A stretch of DNA of 9,858 nucleotides, from the NCBI GenBank assembly GCA_021286885.1, contig JAJTBM010000075.1, positions 1-9,858 of the forward strand. Reading direction: 5' to 3'. The position numbers were made by a program, and so were the translations under genes. The notes beneath the pieces were generated by a model. It had not been told where the DNA came from. It did not search any database and was given only the letters and a program-made list of their open reading frames with translations. This DNA is from Rhodocyclales bacterium (GTDB taxonomy: Bacteria > Pseudomonadota > Gammaproteobacteria > Burkholderiales > Rhodocyclaceae). This document shows, piece after piece, positions 1 to 8,131 of the stretch (within the stretch, counting starts at the first letter, position 1; each line of letters opens with the position of its first letter).

Positions 1-254
1 CGGCGTTCTGGGCTAATTAACACATAATCGGCGCGCTTGCATTCGCCGTTTTTTCCATTAAAGACAGCATCAGGTGAAGCAAAGGCGTCAACTTTGATGG
101 CAATAGTATCGGGCGGGAGGTTTCTCACAGTGACTTGAGAGTCAGGTGCTTGTGGTTCGCGCAAAGTAACAAAATGCCTGCCGTACTGTTCTCCGAGGGC
201 CACAGTCGCTGTGGGCTTGATCAACTGCATCAAGATTTCCACATCGTCAATCAT
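1..254 (-). CDS. Hypothetical protein, 5' part only (putative effector partner of the adjacent ATPase)
   Basis: The ATG at 254-252 overlaps the stop of the upstream ATPase gene in an ATGA arrangement. The frame is then open for 84 codons until it leaves the window, so only the N-terminus is visible. It begins MIDDVEILMQLIKPTATVAL and reaches NGKNGECKRADYVLISPER at residues 66-84. I do not recognise a named family. The visible end, an acidic residue, then C-K-R-x-D-Y and a hydrophobic strand (71-80), resembles the region just before the catalytic (D/E)xK strand in some restriction-endonuclease-fold proteins, but no catalytic motif is seen. The 4-nt overlap implies translational coupling with the ATPase and a joint function. 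Base composition is more AT-rich than in the sulfur cluster. I am confident this is a coding region; a nuclease role is a guess. Confidence 0.7.
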   Translation of the reverse strand, partial: MIDDVEILMQLIKPTATVALGEQYGRHFVTLREPQAPDSQVTVRNLPPDTIAIKVDAFASPDAVFNGKNGECKRADYVLISPER

Positions 255-1639
255 GCCTCGCCCCCCCAGACGATTTCGTCCTGGATGCGATTCATCTCCT
301 CGATGGTTTCATCAAAGCTTCTTGCCTCAATGCCGGTTTCAGCATCAACACTGGCCGGCACCAAGGTTTTGCATCTCACCTTTCTTGCCCCGCCATCGAG
401 TTTGATCAGACTTTCCTCAGCGATATAAACCCTTACCTGCTTGAAATCTAGCAACTCGTCCTTACGATAGCCCTCCTTTTCGGCCAGAGCTTGCAAACGT
501 GGTTTGTCCTGGTTTAGCAGAATCAGGGTGTTGAGTTCCTTAATGATGTAGTCGCTGTGAGTAGTGATGAATACCTTGATGCCTAATTTCAGCAGGCGCG
601 AGAACAACCGGGCAACCCTGCGCTGGTTGGCTGGGTGTAGGTTAAGTTCCGGCTCGTCCACAATCAGGAGATCTCCAGGGGCTGCTACATGGCGGAGGTA
701 AAAACCGATATCCAGCAGGGAGCGCACAGCACTGGAGCTCTCATCCATGGTCAGTTTAACCTTGACTCCTTTGGGTACGTAGTAAAGCTCATCGTTGCGA
801 GTGACCTGATAGTCACCACCGATGATGTCATAAAAATCGGTTAGTATATCTGGATATTGCTTGGCAATACTGCTCTCAGCTTTAGCAAGGCTTTCAAGCT
901 GACGCGTGAAGTCGACATTCGATTTCACTGGTAGGGCGTAGTCCGAGTAAACCTTGGAGAGTATCTCAAAAGGATTGATCTCGGTTTTGATGGCACCTAT
1001 TTCTTCGAGCAGACGGTTTCTGGATAGATTCAGTTCTTTACGAAAAATGGCTGCCCCGGTACGCTCGGCACTCGCAATAAATGGCTTAGGAAACAGTTTG
1101 CCGAAGATGATTTCCTCCAATGCTTCACTGATCTTTTCTGCTACTGCCGTGCGCGAAATCCTGACAGCACCTTTGTCGAGCAGCAGAGAAATAAGCAGCT
1201 CAGACTCGCCTTCTTTTTTTGAAATCTTAAAAAGACTGGCCTTGGCCGTACCAATCGTTCGATCGTAAGTGGTTACTGGCTGAATATCTTTATCACTGAT
1301 ATTTATTAGAAACCCACTCTCACTGAAATATTTCTCAGAGGACGCAAAGACCCTGGACAGGTTTTGGGTATAAGCACGACAACCGTCATCGACGAATTTT
1401 TGTGCATTTGCAATGTAATCTTCTACATCCAACTCGACAGAACCATCCTTCAACAGCAAATCAACGACTTCTTCTGCAACGGGAACCTTGAGCGTGTCAC
1501 GCCAAAAAGTAAGGAAGCCAAACAAGGCATAAGTTGCGTAAGTTTTTCCTGTGTTGTTTCCTCCACAGATGATGGTCATATCACCCAACTCAAACTGAGC
1601 CTGTCTGATGGCCCCTAGGTTTTTCACCGTAATTTTCAT
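251..1639 (-). CDS. AAA/ABC-type ATPase (OLD-like, AAA15 class)
   Basis: A 462-residue ATP-binding protein with an ABC/SMC-like head. Visible motifs are the Walker A GGNNTGKT at 26-33, a serine-rich stretch DESSSAVRSLL at 299-309 in the place of the ABC signature, Walker B LLIVDEPELNLHP at 324-336 with catalytic Glu in the DEPE box, and a switch histidine in VFITTHSDYII at 356-366. The AERTGAAIFRKEL stretch at 191-203 is typical of this family. There is no C-terminal TOPRIM domain, so it is not a complete OLD nuclease; any effector would be supplied by the overlapping downstream gene. Such ATPase-partner pairs are common in phage-defence and toxin-like modules, but nothing here proves defence. 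The start is supported by AAGGG 9 nt upstream and by the conserved N-terminal strand MKITVKNLGAIRQ. The gene is clearly poorer in GC than the sulfur genes, suggesting separate acquisition. Confidence 0.88.
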   Translation of the reverse strand: MKITVKNLGAIRQAQFELGDMTIICGGNNTGKTYATYALFGFLTFWRDTLKVPVAEEVVDLLLKDGSVELDVEDYIANAQKFVDDGCRAYTQNLSRVFASSEKYFSESGFLINISDKDIQPVTTYDRTIGTAKASLFKISKKEGESELLISLLLDKGAVRISRTAVAEKISEALEEIIFGKLFPKPFIASAERTGAAIFRKELNLSRNRLLEEIGAIKTEINPFEILSKVYSDYALPVKSNVDFTRQLESLAKAESSIAKQYPDILTDFYDIIGGDYQVTRNDELYYVPKGVKVKLTMDESSSAVRSLLDIGFYLRHVAAPGDLLIVDEPELNLHPANQRRVARLFSRLLKLGIKVFITTHSDYIIKELNTLILLNQDKPRLQALAEKEGYRKDELLDFKQVRVYIAEESLIKLDGGARKVRCKTLVPASVDAETGIEARSFDETIEEMNRIQDEIVWGGEA

Positions 1640-1655
1640 ATTAATTACCCTTTAT

Positions 1656-1679
1656 TTATTCACAGCCAGTTGTGAATAA
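1656..1679. promoter_or_regulatory. Perfect 24-bp dyad upstream of the ATPase gene (candidate operator)
   Basis: The arms TTATTCACA (1656-1664) and TGTGAATAA (1671-1679) are exact reverse complements separated by six bases. The dyad lies 17-40 bp upstream of the ATPase start codon, where a repressor site would overlap a promoter or early leader. It could also fold as an RNA hairpin in the 5' leader. The half-sites contain TCACA/TGTGA but in the opposite order to a CRP site. The dyad is seen directly; its function is inferred. Confidence 0.5.
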
Positions 1680-2084
1680 TGGTTTTGCACTTATGAATTT
1701 CAGCGTTTTATTTAAAATGATTTTTTTATCCGAGCGCTCGTGAAGCTGTGCAGCATGTTCGATGATTTTTCCAAAGCGACAATTCACCCAACCAAAAGAC
1801 GCAAAGATTGATTTTTCCAGCAGAGAAAAAGCTTTTCCAATGGTTAACTGGCTATGCAAGCTTAACTGCCCAAGATGAGTAAAAACTGCGCACGTAAATC
1901 AGCGCAAACAAAAGAATTCTTCTGAGACTAAATTCCTGCATTCATGACCAAATGAGCGGCCTGCTGTCATAACAAACGGCAAGGTAGCGCTTGTGGCTTT
2001 CAGGTAACGCTCCTGCCATGCCTGCCTGATCTTGCAAACTCCAGACAACATCTTTCAAATGCGCCTGCACGCTCCGGCCTGCTC
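1680..2084. other. Gene-poor AT-rich intergenic stretch
   Basis: About 400 bases with no convincing gene. One minus-strand frame of 67 codons (1859-1656) has only a TTG start, no recognisable domain and runs into the dyad upstream of the ATPase, so I do not call it. I see no tRNA, no CRISPR-like repeats and no clear terminator. The promoter of the ATPase module should lie at the left end of this stretch. Confidence 0.5.
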
Positions 2085-2484
2085 TCAAAAAGAAACGAAA
2101 GGTAGGGTGGCGATTCCAGAATTTTTTATAGTGGCGTTGAAGTCAACTATCACCCCAAGATCAGCAGCAGAGTTCATTTCGTTGAAAAACCGCTCGACAA
2201 GCTGATTGACAAACCCTTTCAAGTCTTCTTTTTCTGTCCAGTGGAAACCTAGCATAACGGACATTGGCTTCCATCACAAAGATGCATGCACGGCGACGGA
2301 TGCGCGCCATATACACAACCGATTGCTGCAAATGCACTGCTTTCTGACCTGAGTCATTTCGCAATAGTTCTAGATCATCCAACAGACTCTGCGAGGGGGC
2401 TGTCAGAACCAGTCGCGGTAAGCTTTCCTTCGATTTTGGTTCGATAAACGCAGCGAATGCTTTGCTACAGTTAAAAGTTAACAC
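2085..2484 (-). pseudogene. Frameshifted small conserved-looking gene
   Basis: Two minus-strand frames read as one protein broken by a shift. The first part starts at GTG 2484 (MLTFNCSKAFAAFIEPKSKE...), and continues through IRRRACIFVMEANVRY. The second, in the frame reached by skipping one base near 2250-2256, reads MLGFHWTEKEDLKGFVNQLV, then ERFFNEMNSAAD, and ends at TGA 2087-2085. Read straight through, the first frame instead becomes basic, cysteine-rich sequence (ARFPLDRKRRLERVCQ...) and stops at 2161. Joined, the product would be roughly 130 residues, with a final segment (LGVIVDFNATIKNS...) that may be a non-native tail. The layout, an N-terminal strand with C-S/T-K, then a strand R-R-x-C-x-x-x-M-E, resembles small DUF6933-like proteins, but this family link is tentative. 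A sequencing error would give the same picture. Confidence 0.55.
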
Positions 2485-2681
2485 ATTAACTCAAACCTTG
2501 GCTTTCTAGAGATAGCACCTCACATATTTATAAAGAAAAAAGCCAGAACATGCCTCATTTTAGATTCAAAAAAACATCTTCTTCTGTTTGCGCAACCTAG
2601 GAGCCTCCCAAAAGTCAATATTGCAGACTCAGTCAATCATCCAAGATGTGACACTTTACCAAAGCCCGGTCTATAGGCGTC

Positions 2682-2760
2682 AAGTCTTGGCAGCTGAACC
2701 AAGTTCATGAGTTGATTGCACGCAACAAGTCGCCGGAACAGATTTCACACGACATCCCAA
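2682..2760 (+). mobile_element. Possible remnant of an IS30-family transposase
   Basis: On the plus strand, the frame reading W-Q-L-N-Q-V-H-E-L-I-A-R-N-K-S-P-E-Q-I-S has the spacing of the conserved region of IS30-family transposases, in which a W/L-x-x-V-x-x-x-L segment is followed by the W/K-S-P-E-Q-I motif. The frame is closed upstream by a TGA and downstream it runs into the terminator of the sulfur operon, so at most about 25 codons remain. No terminal inverted repeats or target duplications were seen. The short length makes a chance match possible. Confidence 0.3.
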
Positions 2761-2766
2761 GCCCCC

Positions 2767-2802
2767 AAAAAACCTCAGGCCCGAGCACATGCCCGGGCCT
2801 GA
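2767..2802 (-). terminator. Intrinsic terminator of the cysK-epsC-xre unit
   Basis: On the minus strand a 9-bp GC-rich stem (arms 2794-2802 and 2775-2783, TCAGGCCCG / CGGGCCTGA, 10-base loop) is followed after two G by six T (2772-2767). It lies 28 bp past the stop codon of the second XRE gene, the right place to end the operon. Confidence 0.85.
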
Positions 2803-2830
2803 TTCATTTCTGTCCCCAACAACCCGCCTT

Positions 2831-3079
2831 TCAGCGTCTGAACATATGCCCATCCCCCTCGGCCTGGGCCATGAGGGCGGAGGGTTGCATTTCGAAAGCG
2901 TGGGCGAGTTTGATGACGGTGACGAGGGAGGGAACGGCATCGCCCCGTTCCACTTCGCCGCCGTAGGAGCGGCTGAGGCCGGCCCGGTCGGCGAGTTCTT
3001 CCTGGGACCAGCCCCGGACGCGGCGCTGGCGGCGGACGACGGCGCCGAAGCGGCGCGTCAGAACCTCCAGATTGCTCAT
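2831..3079 (-). CDS. XRE-family transcriptional regulator (cysK-side copy)
   Basis: An 82-residue protein that is almost entirely one HTH_3 domain. Helices 2-3 are in WSQEELADRAGLSRSYGGEVERG (24-46), followed by the usual PSLVTVIKLAHAF scaffold (50-62). The two glycines in SYGGEVERG, where most XRE proteins carry larger residues, are unusual. There is no ligand or dimerisation domain. The ATG at 3079 overlaps the acetyltransferase stop (ATGA) and has GAGGAGG at good spacing, so it is the last gene of the cysK unit. It aligns without gaps to the XRE protein encoded upstream of the encapsulin gene, with about 36 of 67 positions identical. Genes of this kind accompany family 2A encapsulin loci, and control of the sulfur genes is the likely role; target and signal are unknown. 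Confidence 0.9.
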   Translation of the reverse strand: MSNLEVLTRRFGAVVRRQRRVRGWSQEELADRAGLSRSYGGEVERGDAVPSLVTVIKLAHAFEMQPSALMAQAEGDGHMFRR

Positions 3080-4037
3080 GCATTGACCTCCTCGCGGGTG
3101 CCTTGCTGGGCCTGTTCCTGGTGCAGGCTGGCCTGGGTGACGCGGCTGCCGGGGGGCATGCTGTGGGTGAGCCAGACGTTCCCGCCGATGCTGGAGCCGG
3201 CGCCGATGGTGATGCGGCCCAGGATGGTGGCGCCGGCATAGACGACCACATCGTCTTCCAGCTGGGGATGGCGGGCGCCGCCTTTGGCGAGGGCGCCGTC
3301 TTCTTCCACATCGAAGCGTTTGGCGCCAAGGGTGACGGCCTGGTAGAGGCGCACCCGGTGGCCGATGACCGCCGTTTCGCCGATCACCACGCCGGTGCCG
3401 TGGTCGATGAAGAAGCTGGGCCCGATGCGGGCACCGGGGTGGATGTCGATACCGGTTTCGCCGTGGGCAAGCTCGGCGATGATGCGCGCAATCAGGGGTA
3501 CGCCCAGCAGGTAGAGCCGGTGGGCGATGCGGTGATGGATCACCGCCAAGATGCCCGGGTAGCACAACAGCACTTCGTCCACGCTGCGGGCGGCGGGGTC
3601 GCCGTGGTAGGCGGCGAGCACGTCGGTATCAAGCAGGGCGCGGATTTCGGGGAGCTGGCTGGCAAAGGTGCTGAGGATGGCGAGGGCGCGGGATGAAACC
3701 TCGGGCAGGCCGAGCCGGCCATGGCGGGCCTGGCAGTGCAGCTCCAGCCGGATTTGTTCGAGCAGGCTGTGCAGGGCGGCGTCGAGGGTGTAGCTCACAT
3801 ACACGTCTTCGCTTTCCTGGCGCAGGCCGTCGGGGCCCAGGCGCATGGGAAACAGGGCGCCGGCCAGCTGGCGCACGATGGTGGCGAGGGCGTCCCGGGA
3901 CGGGAACTCCCGCCCGCCGGATTCGCGCAGCCGGCCCTGGGACTCGCGCCAGCGCTCGCGCACGTCGCGCAGGCCGGTGACGATGCCGCTCAGGTCCAGG
4001 CGGGCTTCTTCTTCAGGCAAGGGATCAGCAGGATGGG

Positions 4038-4041
<4 letters not shown>
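3076..4041 (-). CDS. cysE: Serine O-acetyltransferase (EpsC-type SAT)
   Basis: Acetylates L-serine with acetyl-CoA to O-acetylserine, the substrate of CysK, in the cytosol. The 321-residue protein has a helical N-terminal half (about 1-190) and a left-handed beta-helix of hexapeptide repeats (about 196-300). Family catalytic residues are visible: Asp199 in [11 protein letters not shown] and His214 in [12 protein letters not shown], with RHP at 257-259 as in other SATs. Length fits the longer EpsC/SrpH class rather than enteric CysE (about 270). The C-terminus after the beta-helix ([10 protein letters not shown]...EEVNA) lacks the terminal isoleucine that lets CysE tails dock in the CysK active site. 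The start overlaps the cysK stop by 4 nt and the stop overlaps the next gene by 4 nt, so the three genes are translationally coupled. SAT genes of this class are recurrent neighbours of family 2A encapsulins. Confidence 0.93.
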
Positions 4042-5015
<974 letters not shown>

Positions 5016-5027
5016 GGCGATCTCCAT

Positions 5028-5213
5028 CATGAAGTCAAAATTGCATTCGCCATCGCGAACGCAGGATGGGCAACACTTTAGTAGCCGGCCCGCGCAGTTC
5101 TAACCAACAAAAATCCCTATCTTTTTCAAGGCGGGGGTAATTAGCTTGCATGCCAATCGGTATATGAAATTTACATACATCCACGCACACCAAAACACTT
5201 TTGGGGCGGGCAA
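5028..5213 (-). promoter_or_regulatory. Promoter region of the cysK unit with an ATG-N7-CAT dyad
   Basis: This stretch between the terminator at 5214-5259 and cysK should carry the cysK promoter. It is AT-rich around 5110-5200. A short dyad, TATG (5163-5166) and CATA (5174-5177) around a 7-base AT centre, could be a regulator site. I do not see a clean -35/-10 pair at good spacing, so the start point is not assigned. Confidence 0.35.
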
Positions 5214-5259
5214 AAATACCCGACCCCGGCAGCGCAGGGCCCCCAGGGGTCGGGTATTT
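5214..5259 (-). terminator. Strong intrinsic terminator after the desulfurase gene
   Basis: A perfect 14-bp inverted repeat, AAATACCCGACCCC (5214-5227) and GGGGTCGGGTATTT (5246-5259), with an 18-base loop. On the minus strand the stem ends in a run of five T (5216-5212). It lies 39 bp past the desulfurase stop and separates the encapsulin unit from cysK. The A-rich left arm means it could also act weakly on plus-strand transcripts. Confidence 0.88.
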
Positions 5260-5298
5260 CAGAGGGGCTGAACGCCGTTTCCAGCGTTTGGCACCACC

Positions 5299-7209
5299 TT
5301 AGCGGGCGCGCCCCTTGCCTCGGGCGAGGCGGTGGAGCACGGCCACCAGGGTGTCGACTTCTTCGCAGGTGTTGTAGAACGCCAGCGAAGGCCGCACCGT
5401 GGTTTCCTGGCCAAAGCGGCGCAGGATGGGCTGGGCGCAGTGGTGGCCGGAGCGCACCGCGATGCCCTCTTCGTTGAGCGCACGCCCCACCTCGTCGGTG
5501 CGGTAGCCGTCCAGCACGAAGGACAGCACGCTGGCCTTGTCCCGGGCGGTGCCGATCAACTTGAGGCCGGGCACGGTGAGCAGGCCCCGGGTGGCATAGA
5601 CCAGCAGATCGTGTTCGTAGCGGGCGATGCTCTCCATCCCGATCCGTTCCACGTAGTCGATGGCCGCGCCCAGGCCCACGGCGTCGGCGATATTGCCGGT
5701 GCCGGCTTCAAACCGGGCCGGGGCGCCGTGGTAGAGGGTTTTCTCGAAGGTCACGTCGGCAATCATGTTGCCTCCGCCCTGCCAGGGTGGCATGTTTTCG
5801 AGAATGGCCTTCTTGCCATACACCGCGCCAATGCCGGTGGGTGCAAACACCTTGTGGCCGGAGAACACGAAGAAATCGGCGCCGATTTCCTGCACGTTCA
5901 CCCGCATGTGGGACACCGACTGGGCCCCATCCACCAGCGCCACCGCACCGGCCTGATGGGCCAGGGCGACGATCTCGCGCACCGGCACCACGGTGCCGAG
6001 GGCGTTGGAGACCTGAGTCACCGAGACGATCTTGGTGCGCGGGGTGAGCAGCTTGCGATACTCATCCAGCAGCACCTGGCCGCTATCATCCACCGGGATC
6101 ACCTTGAGCCGGGCGCCCTTGGCAGCAGCGAGCTGCTGCCAGGGGACGATGTTGGCGTGGTGTTCGAGGTTGGAGACGATGATCTCGTCCCCCTCGCCCA
6201 CGTTCTGCCAACCCCAGGTCTTGGCGATCAAGTTGATGCCTTCGGTGGCGCCGCGCACAAAGATGATCTCATCCGACGAGGCAGCGCCCAGGAAGCGCGC
6301 CACCTTGTTGCGGGCCCCCTCGTAGGCATCGGTCGCCCGGGCGGCCAGTTCGTGGGCAGCCCGGTGGATGTTGGAGTTCTCGTGCTCGTAAAAATACGCC
6401 AGCCGCTCGATGACCTGCCGGGGCTTGTGGGTGGTGGCCGCGTTGTCAAACCAGATCAAGGGCTTGCCATTCACCCGCTCCTGCAGGATGGGGAAATCGC
6501 GGCGCACCGCCTGCACATCAAACCCAGCCTGGATCGGCCCTTGGGCCGGTACATGGCTGTTGCGGGCCGGATGGTCGGCCTGGTCGAGAAAGTAAAAATG
6601 GCCGGGGTTGGTGGCCTTGGCATGGCCGGCAGCTGGCGCCTCCGCCGGGGTGCGGGCGCCGGCGATTTCTGCCAGCAGACCGCGCAACTCGGCTTCACCC
6701 GGCAGGCCGAGGCTCTGGGGCTCGACCCGGTTCTCAGCCCGGCTATCGGGCAGGGGCAAGGCGGCCGACGAGCTGGCTGCGCCCGATTCCCCCAAAAAGT
6801 AATAGGGGGTGGACGGGGCTACCTGAGCCGGAGCCTGGGGCGGGGTTCCCACCACCGGCAGAGCGGCGGCGTAGGCTTCCGGCACACCAAACACCGGCGC
6901 CGCCGGACGGCCTGCAGCCGCGCCACGATCCAGCGGCTGCTGGGTGGCTTCGACCGGCGTAGCCGGTGCCAGGGCACTCAGCCGGGGGGAAACATCCCCC
7001 AGGCGGATTTCCTGCACCTGGGCCGGCGCTTGGGCGGGTGCCTGCACCGGCACTTCGGGCCGGGCAAAGGCCGGGCTCGGCCCGCCCCCGGGCAGGGCGG
7101 CGAAAAATTCGCCTGCCAGCCGGGCCAGCGTCAGTTCATCCGGCAGCCCGGCGGGTGCTGCGCCGCCCAGGGCGACGAGCCCCTCACTTGTAGGTGTCGG
7201 GATAGTCAT
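5299..7209 (-). CDS. SufS-like cysteine desulfurase with N-terminal encapsulin-loading extension
   Basis: A 636-residue class V aminotransferase-fold enzyme that takes sulfur from cysteine, leaving alanine. The catalytic part spans about 230-636: FDNAATTHKP (254-263), EHHANIVPW (349-357), DGAQSVSH (427-434), the PLP lysine K453 in SGHKVFAPTG, and the persulfide cysteine C591 in VRSGHHCAQP, as in SufS. The first ~229 residues are Ala/Pro/Gln-rich and probably disordered, far longer than in SufS (about 406 residues in total). In characterised family 2A systems such an extension loads the enzyme into the encapsulin. It contains two aromatic boxes, PYYFLGE (135-141) and HFYFLDQ (204-210), and two LPxE helices (22-38, 169-185). 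The start at 7209 lies inside the 3' end of the shell gene (26-nt overlap); in-frame ATGs at 7233 and 7230 are alternatives. SufE and SufBCD are not encoded nearby. Confidence 0.95.
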   Translation of the reverse strand: MTIPTPTSEGLVALGGAAPAGLPDELTLARLAGEFFAALPGGGPSPAFARPEVPVQAPAQAPAQVQEIRLGDVSPRLSALAPATPVEATQQPLDRGAAAGRPAAPVFGVPEAYAAALPVVGTPPQAPAQVAPSTPYYFLGESGAASSSAALPLPDSRAENRVEPQSLGLPGEAELRGLLAEIAGARTPAEAPAAGHAKATNPGHFYFLDQADHPARNSHVPAQGPIQAGFDVQAVRRDFPILQERVNGKPLIWFDNAATTHKPRQVIERLAYFYEHENSNIHRAAHELAARATDAYEGARNKVARFLGAASSDEIIFVRGATEGINLIAKTWGWQNVGEGDEIIVSNLEHHANIVPWQQLAAAKGARLKVIPVDDSGQVLLDEYRKLLTPRTKIVSVTQVSNALGTVVPVREIVALAHQAGAVALVDGAQSVSHMRVNVQEIGADFFVFSGHKVFAPTGIGAVYGKKAILENMPPWQGGGNMIADVTFEKTLYHGAPARFEAGTGNIADAVGLGAAIDYVERIGMESIARYEHDLLVYATRGLLTVPGLKLIGTARDKASVLSFVLDGYRTDEVGRALNEEGIAVRSGHHCAQPILRRFGQETTVRPSLAFYNTCEEVDTLVAVLHRLARGKGRAR

Positions 7210-8113
7210 GGTACTTGCCGATCTCCACATCATCGAGGACGGCCAGAGCGTCATCGGTCAGCACGGCCAGGGAGCAATACAGGGAAATCAGGTAAGAGGC
7301 GATGGCGTTGCGGTTGATGCCCATAAAGCGCACCGACAGGCCCGGGCTCTGTTCGCCGGCCAGGCCGGGCTGGAACAGGCCGACCACGCCCTGGCGCTTT
7401 TCGCCGGTGCGCAGCAGCAGGATCTTGGTCTTGCCATCCTCGATGGGCACCTTGTCGGACGGGATCAGGGGGATGCCGCGCCAGGTCAGGAACTGGGAGC
7501 CAAACAGGCTCACGGTCGGGGGCGGCACGCCACGGCGGGTACATTCACGGCCAAAGGCGGCGATGCCCAGCGGGTGGGTCAGGAAGAAACCGGGCTCCTT
7601 CCACACCTTGGTGATCAGGTCGTCCAGATCGTCGGGGGTCGGAGCGCCGGTCAGGGTGGAGATGCGCTGTTCGTCCGACACGTTGGCGAGCAGGCCGTAG
7701 TCCGGGTTGTTGATCAGCTCGGACTCCTGACGCTCCTTGATGGTCTCGATGGTGAGACGCAGCTGTTCCTTGATCTGGTCGTGGGGGCTGCTGTAGAGGT
7801 CGGAAACACGGGTGTGCACGTCCAGCACGGTGGTGACCGCGTTCAGGAAGTACTCACGGGGCTGCTCGTCGTAATCAACGAAGGTCTGGGGCAGCTCGGA
7901 CTCGTCGCGCTGGGAACAGGCCACACGCACATCGCGGGGGTTCTTGACCTTGTTCAGGCGGTAGATACCTGCTTCCACCGGCAGCCACTGGAGCAGATGC
8001 ACCAGCCAGCGGGGGGAGACCGTCGACAGCTGGGGAACGGTCTTGGTGGCATTGGCCAGCTGCCGGGCTGCGTTATCACCGAGGGCAGTCTGAGCATCGA
8101 TATGATCAGTCAT
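7184..8113 (-). CDS. Family 2A encapsulin shell protein (SrpI-like)
   Basis: A 309-residue HK97-fold shell protein expected to self-assemble into an icosahedral compartment that houses the desulfurase encoded next to it. Recognition rests on overall resemblance to SrpI-type family 2A encapsulins: an N-terminal arm (about 1-36), the PRWLVHLLQWLPVEAGIYRLNK segment (34-55), a Tyr/Asp-rich stretch TFVDYDEQPREYFLNAV (77-93), LTHPLGIAAFGRECTRRGVP (178-197), and a C-terminal domain with LFGSQFLTWRGIPLIPSDKV (203-222) and FQPGLAGEQSPGLSVRFMGI (247-266). There is no cyclic-nucleotide-binding insertion, which would mark family 2B. AAGGAG stands five bases before the ATG. The gene follows its own probable promoter and overlaps the cargo gene, as expected where shell and cargo are coupled. 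Such shells store elemental sulfur in characterised relatives; that role here is inferred. Confidence 0.95.
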   Translation of the reverse strand: MTDHIDAQTALGDNAARQLANATKTVPQLSTVSPRWLVHLLQWLPVEAGIYRLNKVKNPRDVRVACSQRDESELPQTFVDYDEQPREYFLNAVTTVLDVHTRVSDLYSSPHDQIKEQLRLTIETIKERQESELINNPDYGLLANVSDEQRISTLTGAPTPDDLDDLITKVWKEPGFFLTHPLGIAAFGRECTRRGVPPPTVSLFGSQFLTWRGIPLIPSDKVPIEDGKTKILLLRTGEKRQGVVGLFQPGLAGEQSPGLSVRFMGINRNAIASYLISLYCSLAVLTDDALAVLDDVEIGKYHDYPDTYK

Positions 8114-8131
8114 GCAGGCTCCTTATCCTAT

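Noticed and set aside
251..1639. Full OLD-family nuclease
   Set aside because: No TOPRIM domain follows the ATPase motifs; the protein ends at 462 residues.
1656..1679. CRP-binding site
   Set aside because: A CRP site is TGTGA-N6-TCACA; here the half-sites are in the reverse order, TCACA-N6-TGTGA.
1656..1859. 67-codon minus-strand frame
   Set aside because: TTG start only, no recognisable domain, no ribosome site seen, and it ends inside the dyad upstream of the ATPase.
5299..7209. Housekeeping SufS of a suf operon
   Set aside because: sufBCD and sufE are absent, and the ~229-residue extension is not a SufS feature.
5332..7317. Very long plus-strand open frame (about 661 codons) opposite the desulfurase
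   Set aside because: It is antisense to an unmistakable enzyme gene, is Gly/His/Arg-rich with no recognisable domain, and is the expected by-product of GC-rich codon use. The same applies to the long plus-strand frames at 3103-3696, 4335-5081, 6944-8212 and 8301-9116.
7184..8113. Family 2B encapsulin or phage capsid
   Set aside because: No cyclic-nucleotide-binding insertion is present, and no phage structural genes surround it; the desulfurase cargo next door fits family 2A.
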